From NCBI RefSeq assembly GCF_017254865.1, contig NZ_JAFKCV010000005.1, positions 1-64,000 of the forward strand: a stretch of 64,000 nt of DNA. Direction: 5' to 3'. The position numbers and the translations under genes were made by a program. Numbering within the stretch: position 1 is the stretch's first letter; each line of letters begins with the position of its first letter. Below the pieces are notes generated by a model. It ran no database searches. It saw only the letters and a program-made list of their open reading frames with translations, and was not told the DNA's origin. Source of the DNA: Bowmanella dokdonensis. Its GTDB lineage: Bacteria; Pseudomonadota; Gammaproteobacteria; Enterobacterales; Alteromonadaceae. Of the stretch, positions 33,509 to 42,398 are shown piece after piece.

Positions 33509-34240
33509 CTATCCCTGCTGATTCCTCAGTGTCGCCATTCTGCTGATATTACCCAATGAGGTCAGCGCCAGGTAGGCGGCGCACAGGTAGCCCGAGCGGT
33601 TGAGTCTGACCAGTTCGTCGCCTTGCACGGCGTTGAGTTTGTCCTGGCTGATGCTGTAGTAGCCTTTGAGTTGCACTTTGGTGTCGTTGTGCAGCTCGAT
33701 TTCGATATTGACCGGCTCCAGCAGGCCGAGCCTGTCGAACACCGCCAGCATCTTCTGATCCTGGCTGATGCCGTCTCGGATGCGGCTGAGCAACTGGCCG
33801 ATGTGCTCCAGGTACGGGCTGTTGCCGCCGTGAGGCAGAAACAGCGGTTGGCCCTGGGTTTCGTTGACTCTCGGGTCGTCGCAATCCAGGTGGATCACCG
33901 GCACCTGTTGCTCCTCGCCTTCGATCACCTGGTTTTGAAAGCCAATCATAAAAGGGCCACGGGCGATCATGGCCGGCACATAGTCTGTCCGCCAGCCACC
34001 GGGCAGGTCAGTAGCCAGAAACAGATTCTCCTCCGCCTGGAAGCCCAGCAGGGCAACGCTTTGAAACTGACCCTGCTCGGGGCTTTTGCGAAACAAAATG
34101 GGATAGTGACGCTGGATATCCGCATACTCCGCGGGAAAAGTCAGAGTCAGGCCAACCTGGTGACCGAATTCGGCGGCGTGGCGGGTCAGGACCCGCAGGT
34201 TCTGATGAGTGACGTTGTTCAGTAGTTCAGGCCTGGCCAT
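33509..34240 (-). CDS. SapC-family protein
   Basis: The 243-residue protein has the SapC family layout: N-terminal FGHQVGLTLTFPAEYADIQRHYPILFRKS, ALLGFQAEENLFL, YVPAMIARGPFMIG, and the late LKGYYSISQDKLN. It has no signal peptide. The name comes from a Campylobacter S-layer locus, but the activity is unknown. In carbohydrate loci with TonB-dependent receptors it commonly travels with halogenase-like and cupin_8 proteins, as it does here. It is the last gene of the operon that begins with the receptor at 40891, 49 bases after the broken DUF6445 gene. Confidence 0.85.
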   Translation of the reverse strand: MARPELLNNVTHQNLRVLTRHAAEFGHQVGLTLTFPAEYADIQRHYPILFRKSPEQGQFQSVALLGFQAEENLFLATDLPGGWRTDYVPAMIARGPFMIGFQNQVIEGEEQQVPVIHLDCDDPRVNETQGQPLFLPHGGNSPYLEHIGQLLSRIRDGISQDQKMLAVFDRLGLLEPVNIEIELHNDTKVQLKGYYSISQDKLNAVQGDELVRLNRSGYLCAAYLALTSLGNISRMATLRNQQG

Positions 34241-34289
34241 AGGTACTCCTTGCTAGTGACTGTGATCTGCCCTGTCCTTGCTGCGCCGC

Positions 34290-35088
34290 TCAGGCAAGGC
34301 AGTCGATAAAGCTGCTGATGGTCAGCCGCCCCTGCATCGGGTCGGCAGACAATACGGCATCAGGCGCAATGGCCCCAGAGTGCAGGGAATGACGCCGATA
34401 GACGATGAGCCGGTTGAATAGCCCCTCCTGGTGGGCTGTCTGTTCAAACAGGGGGGTGTCGCCGTTGATATAGCCCTGCTCCGGGCTTGGTATATTGGGT
34501 CCGTCATTTTCACGCTCCAGGGAGCGGAAATAATCCACCGCCCGGGACTCATCAATAGTCTCAAAGCCGGTCTGCCGGTGCCGGTAAAATGCCGTGCCGC
34601 CCTGCGGCCCTTTAAACAGGTAATGCACCGCGGCCAGAGCGTCTTTGTCTGGTGTGTCGAAATGGGGGATGCGCTGCAGCAATTTAAGCTGCTGTGGCGC
34701 CGTGGTAACGATGGAAAAATGGCACACCGAGAAGCCCAGTTGCCGGGCCGGCAAGGCAAAAAAGTCAATCAGCTCATCCTGCAGACTGTCCAGCAGCGGA
34801 AAAATGGCACACCGAGAAGCCCAGTTGCCGGGCCGGCAAGGCAAAAAAGTCAATCAGCTCATCCTGCAGACTGTCCAGCAGCATGCTGCGATAGGCCGCC
34901 GGCGCCGGCGCCCGTACCCCGGGGTAGTAGGGAGAATTCTGAGTAAAGCGGCTCAGGCCCGCCTGCTCCACAAGCCACTGGGGCTCATCGACAAAATTAT
35001 CCACCACCAACAGAGGCGCCTGCTCGTTGCCAAAGCGCAGCCGCCTGATCTGTATCTCCGGATGGGCATGCAGAGTCTGCGCAGCCAT
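34290..35088 (-). pseudogene. DUF6445 (Fe/2OG oxygenase-like) gene broken by an 85-bp tandem duplication
   Basis: Translation from ATG 35088 runs MAAQTLHAHPEIQIRRLRFG through FALPARQLGFSVCHFS, then leaves frame and stops at 34774. The proper continuation (IVTTAPQQLKLLQRIPHFD to SFIDCLA, stop 34290) lies in another frame. The cause is the exact 85-bp repeat at 34713-34882. Removing one copy leaves 714 bases, a clean 237-residue protein that aligns with the intact paralogue at 41730-42398. The gene starts one base after the halogenase stop. Predicted metal ligands HFD and LHSG lie in the downstream part, so neither fragment is likely to work. Confidence 0.88.
34713..34882. repeat. Exact 85-bp tandem duplication
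   Basis: Bases 34713-34797 and 34798-34882 are identical, starting GGAAAAATGGCACACCGAGA in both. Since 85 is not a multiple of three, the second copy shifts the reading frame of the DUF6445 gene. Identity of the copies suggests a recent event, possibly reversible by slippage or recombination, or an assembly artefact. Confidence 0.92.
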
Positions 35089-35089
35089 G

Positions 35090-36574
35090 TCAGCCCTCTG
35101 CCTGGCAGTACTGGCGGATAAAATCCTGATGGGCGGGCAACCTTTCCACTACCCGTGCGATGGTCTGGCGGATACTCCCCATATGCCGGGCCAGTTCCTG
35201 CTCGCTGAGGGTGGCGACAATCTCATGGTAACCTGTCGGCATCAGCCTCTGGCCCAGCATGACATGGGTCCAGGACTCCAGGCGGAACAGCTCGTCGCCG
35301 GTCTGGAAGGCATGGGCCCCTTCGCGGAACAGCTCCATACGATGGGCCAGGGTGTCGGGGATGGGCATAGTGCGGCAGTAGCGCCAGAACTCGCTGTCAT
35401 CCCGTTCAGTCTGGTGGTAGTGCAAGATGATAAAGTCGCGGATCTTCTCCAGTTCGACGATGGACTGCTGGTTGTATTCATCGATCCTGGCCTGGGACAC
35501 GCCGTTGAACGGGAAGAGCCTGAGCAGCCGGATCACGCCGCTCATAAACAGGTAGATACTGGTGGACTCCAGCGGCTCCACAAAGCCGCTGGACAGGCCC
35601 AGGGCCACACAATTTTTATTCCAGAACTGTTTGCGCCGGCCGGTCTGGTAGCGCAGCACCCGCGGTTCGGTCACCGGCGGGGTCTCCAGGTTGGCCACCA
35701 GTCGCGCCTTCGCCTGCTCATCGCTCAGATAATCCCCGGCATAGACCAGGCCGTTGCCCACCCGGTGCTGCAGCGGAATACGCCATTGCCAGCCCGCATC
35801 ATGGGCCATGGCGCGGGTATAGGGCGGCAGGGAATCGGCCGCTTCGGTCTGCACCACCGCCGCGGAGTTACAGGGCAGCCAGTGTCCCCAGTCCTCGAAG
35901 CCGGTTTTAAGGGTCTGCTCAATCAACAGCGCCCTGAAACCCGTGCAGTCGATAAACAGGTCTCCTTCTATCCGCTGGCCGGACTCCAGCACCAGGGCGC
36001 TGAGATTGCCGTCGGCGTGCTGCTCAACCCGGGCAATCTTGCCTTCGATGCGCATGGCCCCCTGGGCTTCGCTGAACTGGCGCAGGAAGCGGGCGTAGCG
36101 GCCGGCATCCAGGTGATAGGCATAACTGATGGTGGAGCTGGACGACTTGCCGAACTTATGGGCCCTGGCGGCCTGCAATTCGTAACAGTAATCACCGAAA
36201 GGCGCCTCGATACCCAGTTGCAGACCATGCAGGTAATAGTGCTGGAAGTCGGCCAGGAAGCTGCCCTTACCGGTGGTGCCGAAGGGGTGGATATAGCGAT
36301 CCCCTATCCGCCCCCAGTTTTCAAAAGAGATACCCAGCTTAAAGGTAGCGTCGGTGGCCCGCATGAAGGCCTGTTCGTCGATGCCCAGCAGATTATGGAA
36401 CAACTGCACCGGCGGAATGGTGGACTCGCCCACCCCCACAGTGCCGATTTCCTCGGACTCCACCAGCACCACCTCGATGCGTCCGGCCAGGCGCTTGGAC
36501 AGGGCTGCTGCCGCTACCCAGCCCGCTGTGCCGCCGCCGGCGATGACCACTTTCTTCACTCTGTCTGTCTGCAT
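35090..36574 (-). CDS. Flavin-dependent tryptophan-halogenase-like protein
   Basis: This 494-residue FAD-binding protein of the PrnA/RebH family has GGGTAGW (residues 13-19, nucleotide fold), VGVGESTIP, Lys79 in TFKLGISF (the position of the catalytic Lys of PrnA), the GWQWRIPLQHR motif that marks halogenases, and GFVEPLESTS, which holds the catalytic-Glu region. All key motifs are present, so flavin-dependent chlorination or a related oxidation is possible, though the substrate is unlikely to be free tryptophan. A flavin reductase, needed for activity, is not encoded in the window. It lies in the operon receptor-cupin_8-halogenase-DUF6445-SapC. Confidence 0.88.
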   Translation of the reverse strand: MQTDRVKKVVIAGGGTAGWVAAAALSKRLAGRIEVVLVESEEIGTVGVGESTIPPVQLFHNLLGIDEQAFMRATDATFKLGISFENWGRIGDRYIHPFGTTGKGSFLADFQHYYLHGLQLGIEAPFGDYCYELQAARAHKFGKSSSSTISYAYHLDAGRYARFLRQFSEAQGAMRIEGKIARVEQHADGNLSALVLESGQRIEGDLFIDCTGFRALLIEQTLKTGFEDWGHWLPCNSAAVVQTEAADSLPPYTRAMAHDAGWQWRIPLQHRVGNGLVYAGDYLSDEQAKARLVANLETPPVTEPRVLRYQTGRRKQFWNKNCVALGLSSGFVEPLESTSIYLFMSGVIRLLRLFPFNGVSQARIDEYNQQSIVELEKIRDFIILHYHQTERDDSEFWRYCRTMPIPDTLAHRMELFREGAHAFQTGDELFRLESWTHVMLGQRLMPTGYHEIVATLSEQELARHMGSIRQTIARVVERLPAHQDFIRQYCQAEG

Positions 36575-36601
36575 AGGGTATGTTCGCCTTTTATCCTGCT
36601 G

Positions 36602-37636
36602 CTAACGGTTCAGCCGGCTGAGCAGCATGGCGCGTAACTGGCGCGCTTTGATGTCATCCAGTTCACCCAGAAAGCCCCGGGCCTGCTCCGGCAGATGCCG
36701 GCCGGCCCGGTCTGCATCGCCGAATACGTAGTAGTCCAGCACTTCGCGCCAGGCGCGTTTTTCATGCTCAGGCTTATCCCTCAGGCAGAGCAGGGCGTGG
36801 TACAGCACGTTCATGCCGGATCCCGTATAGGCCGGCGCTTCGCTCCACCAGTAGTTAATCAGGATATTGAAGTCATTCAGACCTTCCACCTGATGCCACC
36901 ACATGCTGGGCAGAAACAGCGCATCCCCTGGCTCCAGTTCGGCTATCTGGCCGGCTTCGACCGCTTTGGGGAAATCGGGGAACCTGTCCAGGTCCGGGTT
37001 ACTGAAATCCACCATGCTGATAGCCTGGCCGCCCGGAGTGGGCTCCAGGGGGCCGGGATAGAGATTGGCAATCTGCTCGGGGGGAAACAGGCTGAAGCGT
37101 CGGTTGCCCACCACACAGCAGGCCAGATTGCTTGATGCGTCATAATGGGCGCAGGCCAGGGTCTTGTTGCCAATCCAGATGCTGACCCGGTTGGCCTCCA
37201 CCGGGTAACCCGGATCGGGCCGTGGCAGGTGCAGGTCGTTTTCTTCACGCAAGGCGGGAAAGTGGGTATGGATCAGGTTGGAGGCGATATAGTAGGAGGG
37301 CGGATGCTGTTCCTGTCTGGCCGCAAGGATTAGATCCAGCACTTCATCGATCTGCGCCTTGCGGGTTTCGTAATTAAGCCGGGTAACCTCTTTATCGTAA
37401 AAATACCGGCCGTTAAGACCGGGCTCACCAAAGTAGACCTGGGACGGTTTGCCGTTGTAGTGGGATTTCAGGTAGTCCACCGCCGCCTCGCTGGACTGCC
37501 TGCCCAGATCCACCAGTTTCCAGTGCCGGACCAGCCCCTTAAGCACCAATGGCACCGGTGAATTCAGCACATTGTCGGGGATGCTGCCGGGCTGGCAATC
37601 TTCAATCACCCGGGTCCTGTTGTGGATGCTCAACAT
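36602..37636 (-). CDS. Cupin_8 (JmjC-like) Fe(II)/2-oxoglutarate-type protein
   Basis: This 344-residue protein belongs to the cupin_8/JmjC-like group. Marks are VPLVLKGLVRHWKLVD at the start, YIASNLIHTHFPAL, CAHYDASSNLACCVVGNRRFSLFPP (His-x-Asp, about residues 168-170) and GDALFLPSMWWHQVEGLNDFNILINYWW (second His). These residues form the Fe(II)-binding triad of protein or small-molecule hydroxylases. It has no signal sequence. It lies between the receptor and halogenase genes, 27 bases before the latter, and its role there is unknown. Confidence 0.85.
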   Translation of the reverse strand: MLSIHNRTRVIEDCQPGSIPDNVLNSPVPLVLKGLVRHWKLVDLGRQSSEAAVDYLKSHYNGKPSQVYFGEPGLNGRYFYDKEVTRLNYETRKAQIDEVLDLILAARQEQHPPSYYIASNLIHTHFPALREENDLHLPRPDPGYPVEANRVSIWIGNKTLACAHYDASSNLACCVVGNRRFSLFPPEQIANLYPGPLEPTPGGQAISMVDFSNPDLDRFPDFPKAVEAGQIAELEPGDALFLPSMWWHQVEGLNDFNILINYWWSEAPAYTGSGMNVLYHALLCLRDKPEHEKRAWREVLDYYVFGDADRAGRHLPEQARGFLGELDDIKARQLRAMLLSRLNR

Positions 37637-37756
37637 AAAACGTCTTTACCTGCCAAAACCAGCTTAACCATAGCATGCACCGGTGACTTGCCCATGGGAA
37701 AATTTACCGGCCAACTACCGTTTATTACACTGGATACTGCCCCTGTAATAGGAATA

Positions 37757-37784
37757 GCAAAGCCGCTGGAACCAGCGGCTTTGC
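37757..37784 (-). terminator. Strong hairpin between TonB receptor and cupin_8 gene
   Basis: A perfect 13-bp inverted repeat (GCAAAGCCGCTGG and its complement) with a 2-base spacer lies 33 bases after the receptor stop codon. It lacks a T-run, so it may attenuate transcription or stabilise the receptor mRNA rather than end it. A similar arrangement occurs in the neighbouring operon at 46902. Confidence 0.6.
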
Positions 37785-37816
37785 CTGTCTACCTCAGATT
37801 GAACAGCAGCTCCAAC

Positions 37817-40800
37817 CTAGAAGTTGTAGCGGGCGCCAATCTGATAGCGGGCACCCAGGTCGGTCAGATACCAGAGCATGTCTTTGTTACGGGCATGCTG
37901 GCGATCATTCTCACCGGTAATGTTCAGCCCCTCGAAGAACACCGAGAACTGATCATTGATGTCATAACTGACGTTGACGTCGAGCTGCCAGTAGGCTTCC
38001 ACATAACGGGGGTTATTGGAGCCTTTCTTGTTGGTTTCGGCCAAATAGGTGTCACGCCAGTTCCAGGCCACCCGGGCCTGCCAGCCGTCTTTCTCATACA
38101 GACCAATCAGGTTGGCGGTATCGCTCAGCCCCACCAGAGCAAACTGGTTCTGGTTCGGATCGGCATTGTTATCAAAGCCCACATCGCCGCGCACTATGGT
38201 GTAGTTGGCCTGCACGCCGAAGCCGCTGTCACCGAAGAAATGCTGGATGGCCAGTTCGGCGCCGTAGAGTTTGGCTTCCTTACTGTTGTCCGGCGTATTG
38301 GTGCGGAACGTCATCTCCGGATCATTGTCATTGGCGACCAGGTCAAACCCTGCATGGTTTGCCAGGAAGTCGATCTGATCCGGCGTTCCGGTAAAGGACG
38401 GGTTGGCCCCATATTCGTCAATCATATCCGGATGGTTGCGATACTCGTTGAACACCATCATGGCATACAGGTAAGTGTCATCCAGCGGGAAGCCGGCATC
38501 CAGTACATCCTGGGCGGCCTGCTGGGCCCGGGGACCGGCCGTCACATCGCGGATATCCAGCAGGGGCTGGTCAACCTGGCGGCTGCCGAGAAAGTTGATT
38601 ACGTCCTTCTGGAAGAAGCCGGCCGACATATAGCTGTAGGGGTTGTAGTACCACTCCAGGGACAGATCGAAATTTGAGGACTCCAGGGGCAACAGCCCCG
38701 GGTTGGACGCATCGGCAGTAGGTCTTGCCCCCAGCAGCGTAGAGCCGCCGCCGCCGCCGAAGTTGGAGGCGGACACGCCCAGATCACCCAGGCCGGCCCG
38801 GGCAATGGTCTTGCTGAATGAGAAACGTCCCTTGAGGTCGTCAGTAATATTCAGGCTGATATCCAGGCTCGGCAGCAGATAATCGTACTTATTCTCTGCC
38901 GAGACAGCCTCTGCAGGCACGCTGGCATCCACATAGGAGACCACATCGTTATTGTCTTCCCACTGGAAGTAAACACGGCTGTTCAGGGAGCTGGATTCCG
39001 TCTCGGTTTCCTCATAGCGCATGCCGGCCAGCACATCGAAAGGCATATTACCCACTTCGCCGTTCAGACTGATCTGGAAATAGGCGGCAAAGGTATCTTC
39101 CTCGACAATATCGTCGTAGGACAAGGCTTCTTCAGAGGCGGTAGGAATCCCCGGATACAAATCCAGGGCGGCATCATAGAGGGCGCGGGGATCGGCGATA
39201 AAGCCGTAGCCGCCTGCCAGCGTGTCGTAGTCGTCAAATTCATTGGGCAGGTCGAACGGCTGGATCAGATCGCCGAACTCCCCTGGATTGCCCACGTTCC
39301 AGTTACCCAGGGCAATATTATTACCGGCCGTCTGCATGGAGCGGGCCTCCATGGCGCGGGTTTCCAGACCAAAATCGAAGCGGCCGTCGTCGAACTGGTA
39401 CTTACCGTCAAGCTTGATTTGGGTGATCTCGGTTTTCTGGCTGGCGTTTCTCAGCCTGGCAATGGACGAGCCCACATCGCCGGCGTCCACCACGCCGTTG
39501 CCGTTGGCCCCCTTGCCAGGGATGGTATCGTCATACTGGTTCAGATAGGTGGGCAAATCGCCTCCCCAGAACCACTCCCTTGAGGTGACAATAGGCGCGC
39601 CCAGGCCCACGGCCAATTCGCCGGTATTACGGGGGCCGGTGCCGCGGCTGTACATTTCAGAGTCATGGGCATCCAGCATCAGGGTCAGATCGTCGTTAAC
39701 CTGATACTCCAGGTTCAGACCCAAAGACTTAAGGGTATTGGTCTGTTCACGCCATTGCTGCTCATAGCCTTCATCCACGGCACTGGCGTAAGCTTCTTTC
39801 ATATAGGTAGGGGTTTTTACCTGGTTGTCATCAAACTCGACGATTTGGGTGTTGGATCCCACTTGCAACCAGTTGGTGATCTCCCCCCTATGCTCAATGA
39901 TTTCGTTTTCGGCGAAGGTATAGTCCAAGGTGGTGGTGAAGTTCTCCACCGGCCGGTACTGCAGGGTCAACTGGGCATTGTCACGGGTACGCTGGGTATT
40001 GGAGAAGGCATAACGGATGTCGTTTGGCCGGGCATAAAGCTGGCCCTGCTCGGGGGCATTGCGATAGTCCGCATCGGCGTTGTTCCAGAGTCTGTCCGGG
40101 TCGGCGATATCGTCCCAGTAGTCCACCTGCCAGTCGTTGACCGTGGCCCCGGTGTAGCCCGAATCCCGCTGCTGGTGGCTGGCGGTCAGGGTGACACCGA
40201 ATTTGGCGTCGTCATCGGCATAACTGAAAATACCTGACAGTTCCGGCGTCACGTCATCACCGGTGCGGTTGGTGGTGTCATGCACCGCTTTGACCCCGAC
40301 GCTTCCGATGGTTTCACCCGGATTGTCCAGGGGTTTGGCAGTCTTGATATTGACTGTGGCACCGATACCGCCGGTAGTGATGCTGGCCTTGCCCGTCTTG
40401 TAGACTTCCACGGCGCGGATGCTTTCGGACGCCAGGTTGGCAAAGTCGAAGGCCCTGGCACTGCCGCCCCGGGTGGTACCGTCGGCGTCGGAGCCTGCGC
40501 CATAGGTGGTTCCGCCGGGCATGGTACGACCGTTGAGGGTGACCATATTAAAATCCGGGCCAAAACCCCGTACGGTAATTTCCGAGCCTTCGCCGTTGGT
40601 GCGGCTGATGGACACGCCGGTGATACGCTGCAGCGACTCCGCCAGGTTGGTATCCGGAAACTTGCCTATATCCTCGGCAGAGATGGCATCCACCACCCCC
40701 ATGGAATGACGTTTGACCTGAGTGGACTCCTGCAGGCTGGAGCGCATGCCACTGACCTGAATGACTTCGACCCCTTCTGTCTCACCCTGCTGTACTTCCT

Positions 40801-40891
40801 GAGCATAAGCTGGCACGACGGCCATCCCCCCCAGCAGCAAGGAGATGCTTTTCGCCAGGGTAGATTTGCTGAATCTGTTGTGTTTGTTCAT
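37817..40891 (-). CDS. TonB-dependent receptor (oligosaccharide type)
   Basis: The 1024-residue outer-membrane protein starts at ATG 40891, followed by a signal peptide (cleavage after AYA, about residue 30). A TonB-box-like stretch VEVIQVSGMR, the plug domain (DAISAEDIGKFPDTNLAESLQRITGVSI, then VRGFGPDFNMVTLNGR) and a 22-strand barrel ending in ARYNF come next. The wording of the plug is that of the large receptors used for plant oligosaccharides in Alteromonadales, Xanthomonas and Caulobacter. It heads the cupin_8/halogenase/DUF6445/SapC operon. Three LacI-type operator-like sites lie upstream. Confidence 0.92.
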   Translation of the reverse strand: MNKHNRFSKSTLAKSISLLLGGMAVVPAYAQEVQQGETEGVEVIQVSGMRSSLQESTQVKRHSMGVVDAISAEDIGKFPDTNLAESLQRITGVSISRTNGEGSEITVRGFGPDFNMVTLNGRTMPGGTTYGAGSDADGTTRGGSARAFDFANLASESIRAVEVYKTGKASITTGGIGATVNIKTAKPLDNPGETIGSVGVKAVHDTTNRTGDDVTPELSGIFSYADDDAKFGVTLTASHQQRDSGYTGATVNDWQVDYWDDIADPDRLWNNADADYRNAPEQGQLYARPNDIRYAFSNTQRTRDNAQLTLQYRPVENFTTTLDYTFAENEIIEHRGEITNWLQVGSNTQIVEFDDNQVKTPTYMKEAYASAVDEGYEQQWREQTNTLKSLGLNLEYQVNDDLTLMLDAHDSEMYSRGTGPRNTGELAVGLGAPIVTSREWFWGGDLPTYLNQYDDTIPGKGANGNGVVDAGDVGSSIARLRNASQKTEITQIKLDGKYQFDDGRFDFGLETRAMEARSMQTAGNNIALGNWNVGNPGEFGDLIQPFDLPNEFDDYDTLAGGYGFIADPRALYDAALDLYPGIPTASEEALSYDDIVEEDTFAAYFQISLNGEVGNMPFDVLAGMRYEETETESSSLNSRVYFQWEDNNDVVSYVDASVPAEAVSAENKYDYLLPSLDISLNITDDLKGRFSFSKTIARAGLGDLGVSASNFGGGGGSTLLGARPTADASNPGLLPLESSNFDLSLEWYYNPYSYMSAGFFQKDVINFLGSRQVDQPLLDIRDVTAGPRAQQAAQDVLDAGFPLDDTYLYAMMVFNEYRNHPDMIDEYGANPSFTGTPDQIDFLANHAGFDLVANDNDPEMTFRTNTPDNSKEAKLYGAELAIQHFFGDSGFGVQANYTIVRGDVGFDNNADPNQNQFALVGLSDTANLIGLYEKDGWQARVAWNWRDTYLAETNKKGSNNPRYVEAYWQLDVNVSYDINDQFSVFFEGLNITGENDRQHARNKDMLWYLTDLGARYQIGARYNF

Positions 40892-41041
40892 GTTGTATCC
40901 CACTTTGTCTCTATTGAGTGACCCAACGCAGATCTCTGTTGTGATTAACCTGTCTGTTCAATCTGCATCAGCGGCTCTTTGTCAAACGCTGGTCAGCCTG
41001 GCTTCTGAAAAGCGCCCGGGCACATCACTAGACCAACGTGG

Positions 41042-41057
41042 TGAAAACGATTGTAAG
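41042..41057. promoter_or_regulatory. Weak LacI-type operator-like site
   Basis: TGAAAACGATTGTAAG matches the left half and CG centre of the better sites in this window but not the right half. It lies about 150 bases upstream of the receptor start codon at 40891. Confidence 0.35.
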
Positions 41058-41330
41058 CGTCCCTGTCTTACTTGTGGCTTGCAAAAATGCATTTGCCCCT
41101 TGTGATTTTTAACAAGGCATTTACAGCTACTGGCGAAAGTTATTTACCTGCCTAAAATGACGGTCTCAGTCATCCGGCAGCTACCCGGCTTTTCCAGCCT
41201 GACTACCTCAGCAGCCGATCACTATGCCTTGCTCAGCATTCCAGTCCTTTATCAGCCACAGCACCTCGCATCAGTCAGGGGTTCCACTTAACGGAAGCCT
41301 ACCTCAACCCTCGGCACTGAGCATTTGATA

Positions 41331-41346
41331 TACAAACGTTTTCAAC
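41331..41346. promoter_or_regulatory. LacI-type operator-like site
   Basis: TACAAACGTTTTCAAC shares AAACGTTTTCA with four other sites in the window. The palindrome with CG at the centre is typical of LacI/GalR-family repressor operators. It lies about 440 bases upstream of the receptor start. Confidence 0.65.
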
Positions 41347-41509
41347 TCATTAACTATTATTGTCGACCTTTCTGCGTTCCACATTGCCGGTTTAAGGACC
41401 TTTAATTATCAAATAGACAAATAAAATACCTTTATTTTCAACGACAAAGAAAAACCTATCGGTATAGAACCTAATCGACATAAGGATTATTGATTGCCAG
41501 AACAAAAAC

Positions 41510-41525
41510 TGCAAACGTTTTCAGT
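41510..41525. promoter_or_regulatory. LacI-type operator-like site
   Basis: TGCAAACGTTTTCAGT is nearly identical to the site at 50670 in front of the second receptor operon. Two good sites about 180 bases apart could allow repressor looping. Confidence 0.7.
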
Positions 41526-41729
41526 CGTTTTTGTGACTTTTTTGTTAATTAATTTGCCGGACCCCTGTCGTCTGTACCGGAACGCCTTACCGGTCAACCA
41601 TGGAAGGTCGGCAGCCTGTTACCGTCACTATCAAAAGTTATGCAGGCATTTCATTCCGGTTTGGTTTTCAGCGCTAAAGAGTCATCTGGCAGAGGCTTTC
41701 TCACAGGACTTCCTGAATAACGTCAGCGA

Positions 41730-42398
41730 TCAGAGGGATAAAAAGGACGCGATAGTGAACCGGCCGCTCAGCGGGTCAAGGTCGAAGGCGGATAGGTTGG
41801 GAATGTCCCCCGAATGCAGGCTGGAACAACGGTAGATCAACGCCCGGTTGAATCTGGCCGGTATCGAGGCGATACGCTCATACAGCGGCGTGGAACCATT
41901 GATATAGCCTACCGGCTGGCCATGGGTCAGAACGTCCGTCTTCAGGCTTTGCTGATAAGGCTGTTGACGATCAGGGGTAATGTATTCGTATCCTGTGCTG
42001 CGGTGCCGGTAAAAACTGGTGCCGCCATGCTTGCCGGTACACAGGTAGTGGATGATGGCCAGCTCGGCGGGGTTTGGCCGGTCAAAATGCGGCAGACGCT
42101 GCAGCAGACTCAGTTGCGCCGGCGGTGTGCTGACCATGGAGTAATAGCATTCGGCCTTGGCCAGATGACTGACCGAGGCGCCGAAACAGGAACTCAGCCC
42201 GGGCGCCAGCTCATCCAGTAAGAACCGTCCGTATGACGCCGGAGCGGGTGAGCGCAGGCCGGGATAAAGGCCCCCTGCGGGTAGTACGTTATGCTGGGTC
42301 AGGGCATAGTCCACCAATTCCCGGGGATGGGCGAAAAAGTTGTCCACTACCAACAAAGGTTGGTGTTCCAGTCCGATACTGTGCTGCCGGGCATCCAT
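41730..42398 (-). CDS. DUF6445 protein, Fe/2OG oxygenase-like
   Basis: The 222-residue intact paralogue of the broken gene at 34290-35088. Conserved blocks are HQPLLVVDNFFAHPRELVDYAL, YPGLRSPAPASYGRFLLDEL, LPHFDRPNPAELAIIHYL, GGTSFYRHRSTGYE and LIYRCSSLHSGDIP, closing with GRFTIASFL. The His-x-Asp (HFD), a later His (LHSG) and Arg (GRFT) have the order of an Fe(II)/2-oxoglutarate oxygenase active site; this reading is mine. The start overlaps the upstream halogenase stop (TGATG). It is the last gene of the second receptor operon. Confidence 0.8.
   Translation of the reverse strand: MDARQHSIGLEHQPLLVVDNFFAHPRELVDYALTQHNVLPAGGLYPGLRSPAPASYGRFLLDELAPGLSSCFGASVSHLAKAECYYSMVSTPPAQLSLLQRLPHFDRPNPAELAIIHYLCTGKHGGTSFYRHRSTGYEYITPDRQQPYQQSLKTDVLTHGQPVGYINGSTPLYERIASIPARFNRALIYRCSSLHSGDIPNLSAFDLDPLSGRFTIASFLSL

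Larger units (their letters stand above)
40892..41729. other. Long regulatory stretch upstream of the first receptor operon
   Basis: No convincing gene lies here. The stretch separates the two receptor operons and holds three LacI-type operator-like sites (41042, 41331, 41510) in A+T-rich DNA. The receptor transcript could therefore have a long leader or more than one promoter. Open frames on the plus strand (40845-41105 and 41494-41835) show no family features. Confidence 0.5.

Noticed and set aside
35027-36637. 536-codon plus-strand open frame opposite the halogenase-like gene
   Set aside because: The translated sequence is low-information and has no motifs; the minus-strand halogenase is unmistakable.
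41494-41835. 113-codon plus-strand open frame in the control region between the receptor operons
   Set aside because: It crosses an operator-like site and runs antisense into the DUF6445 gene; no features.
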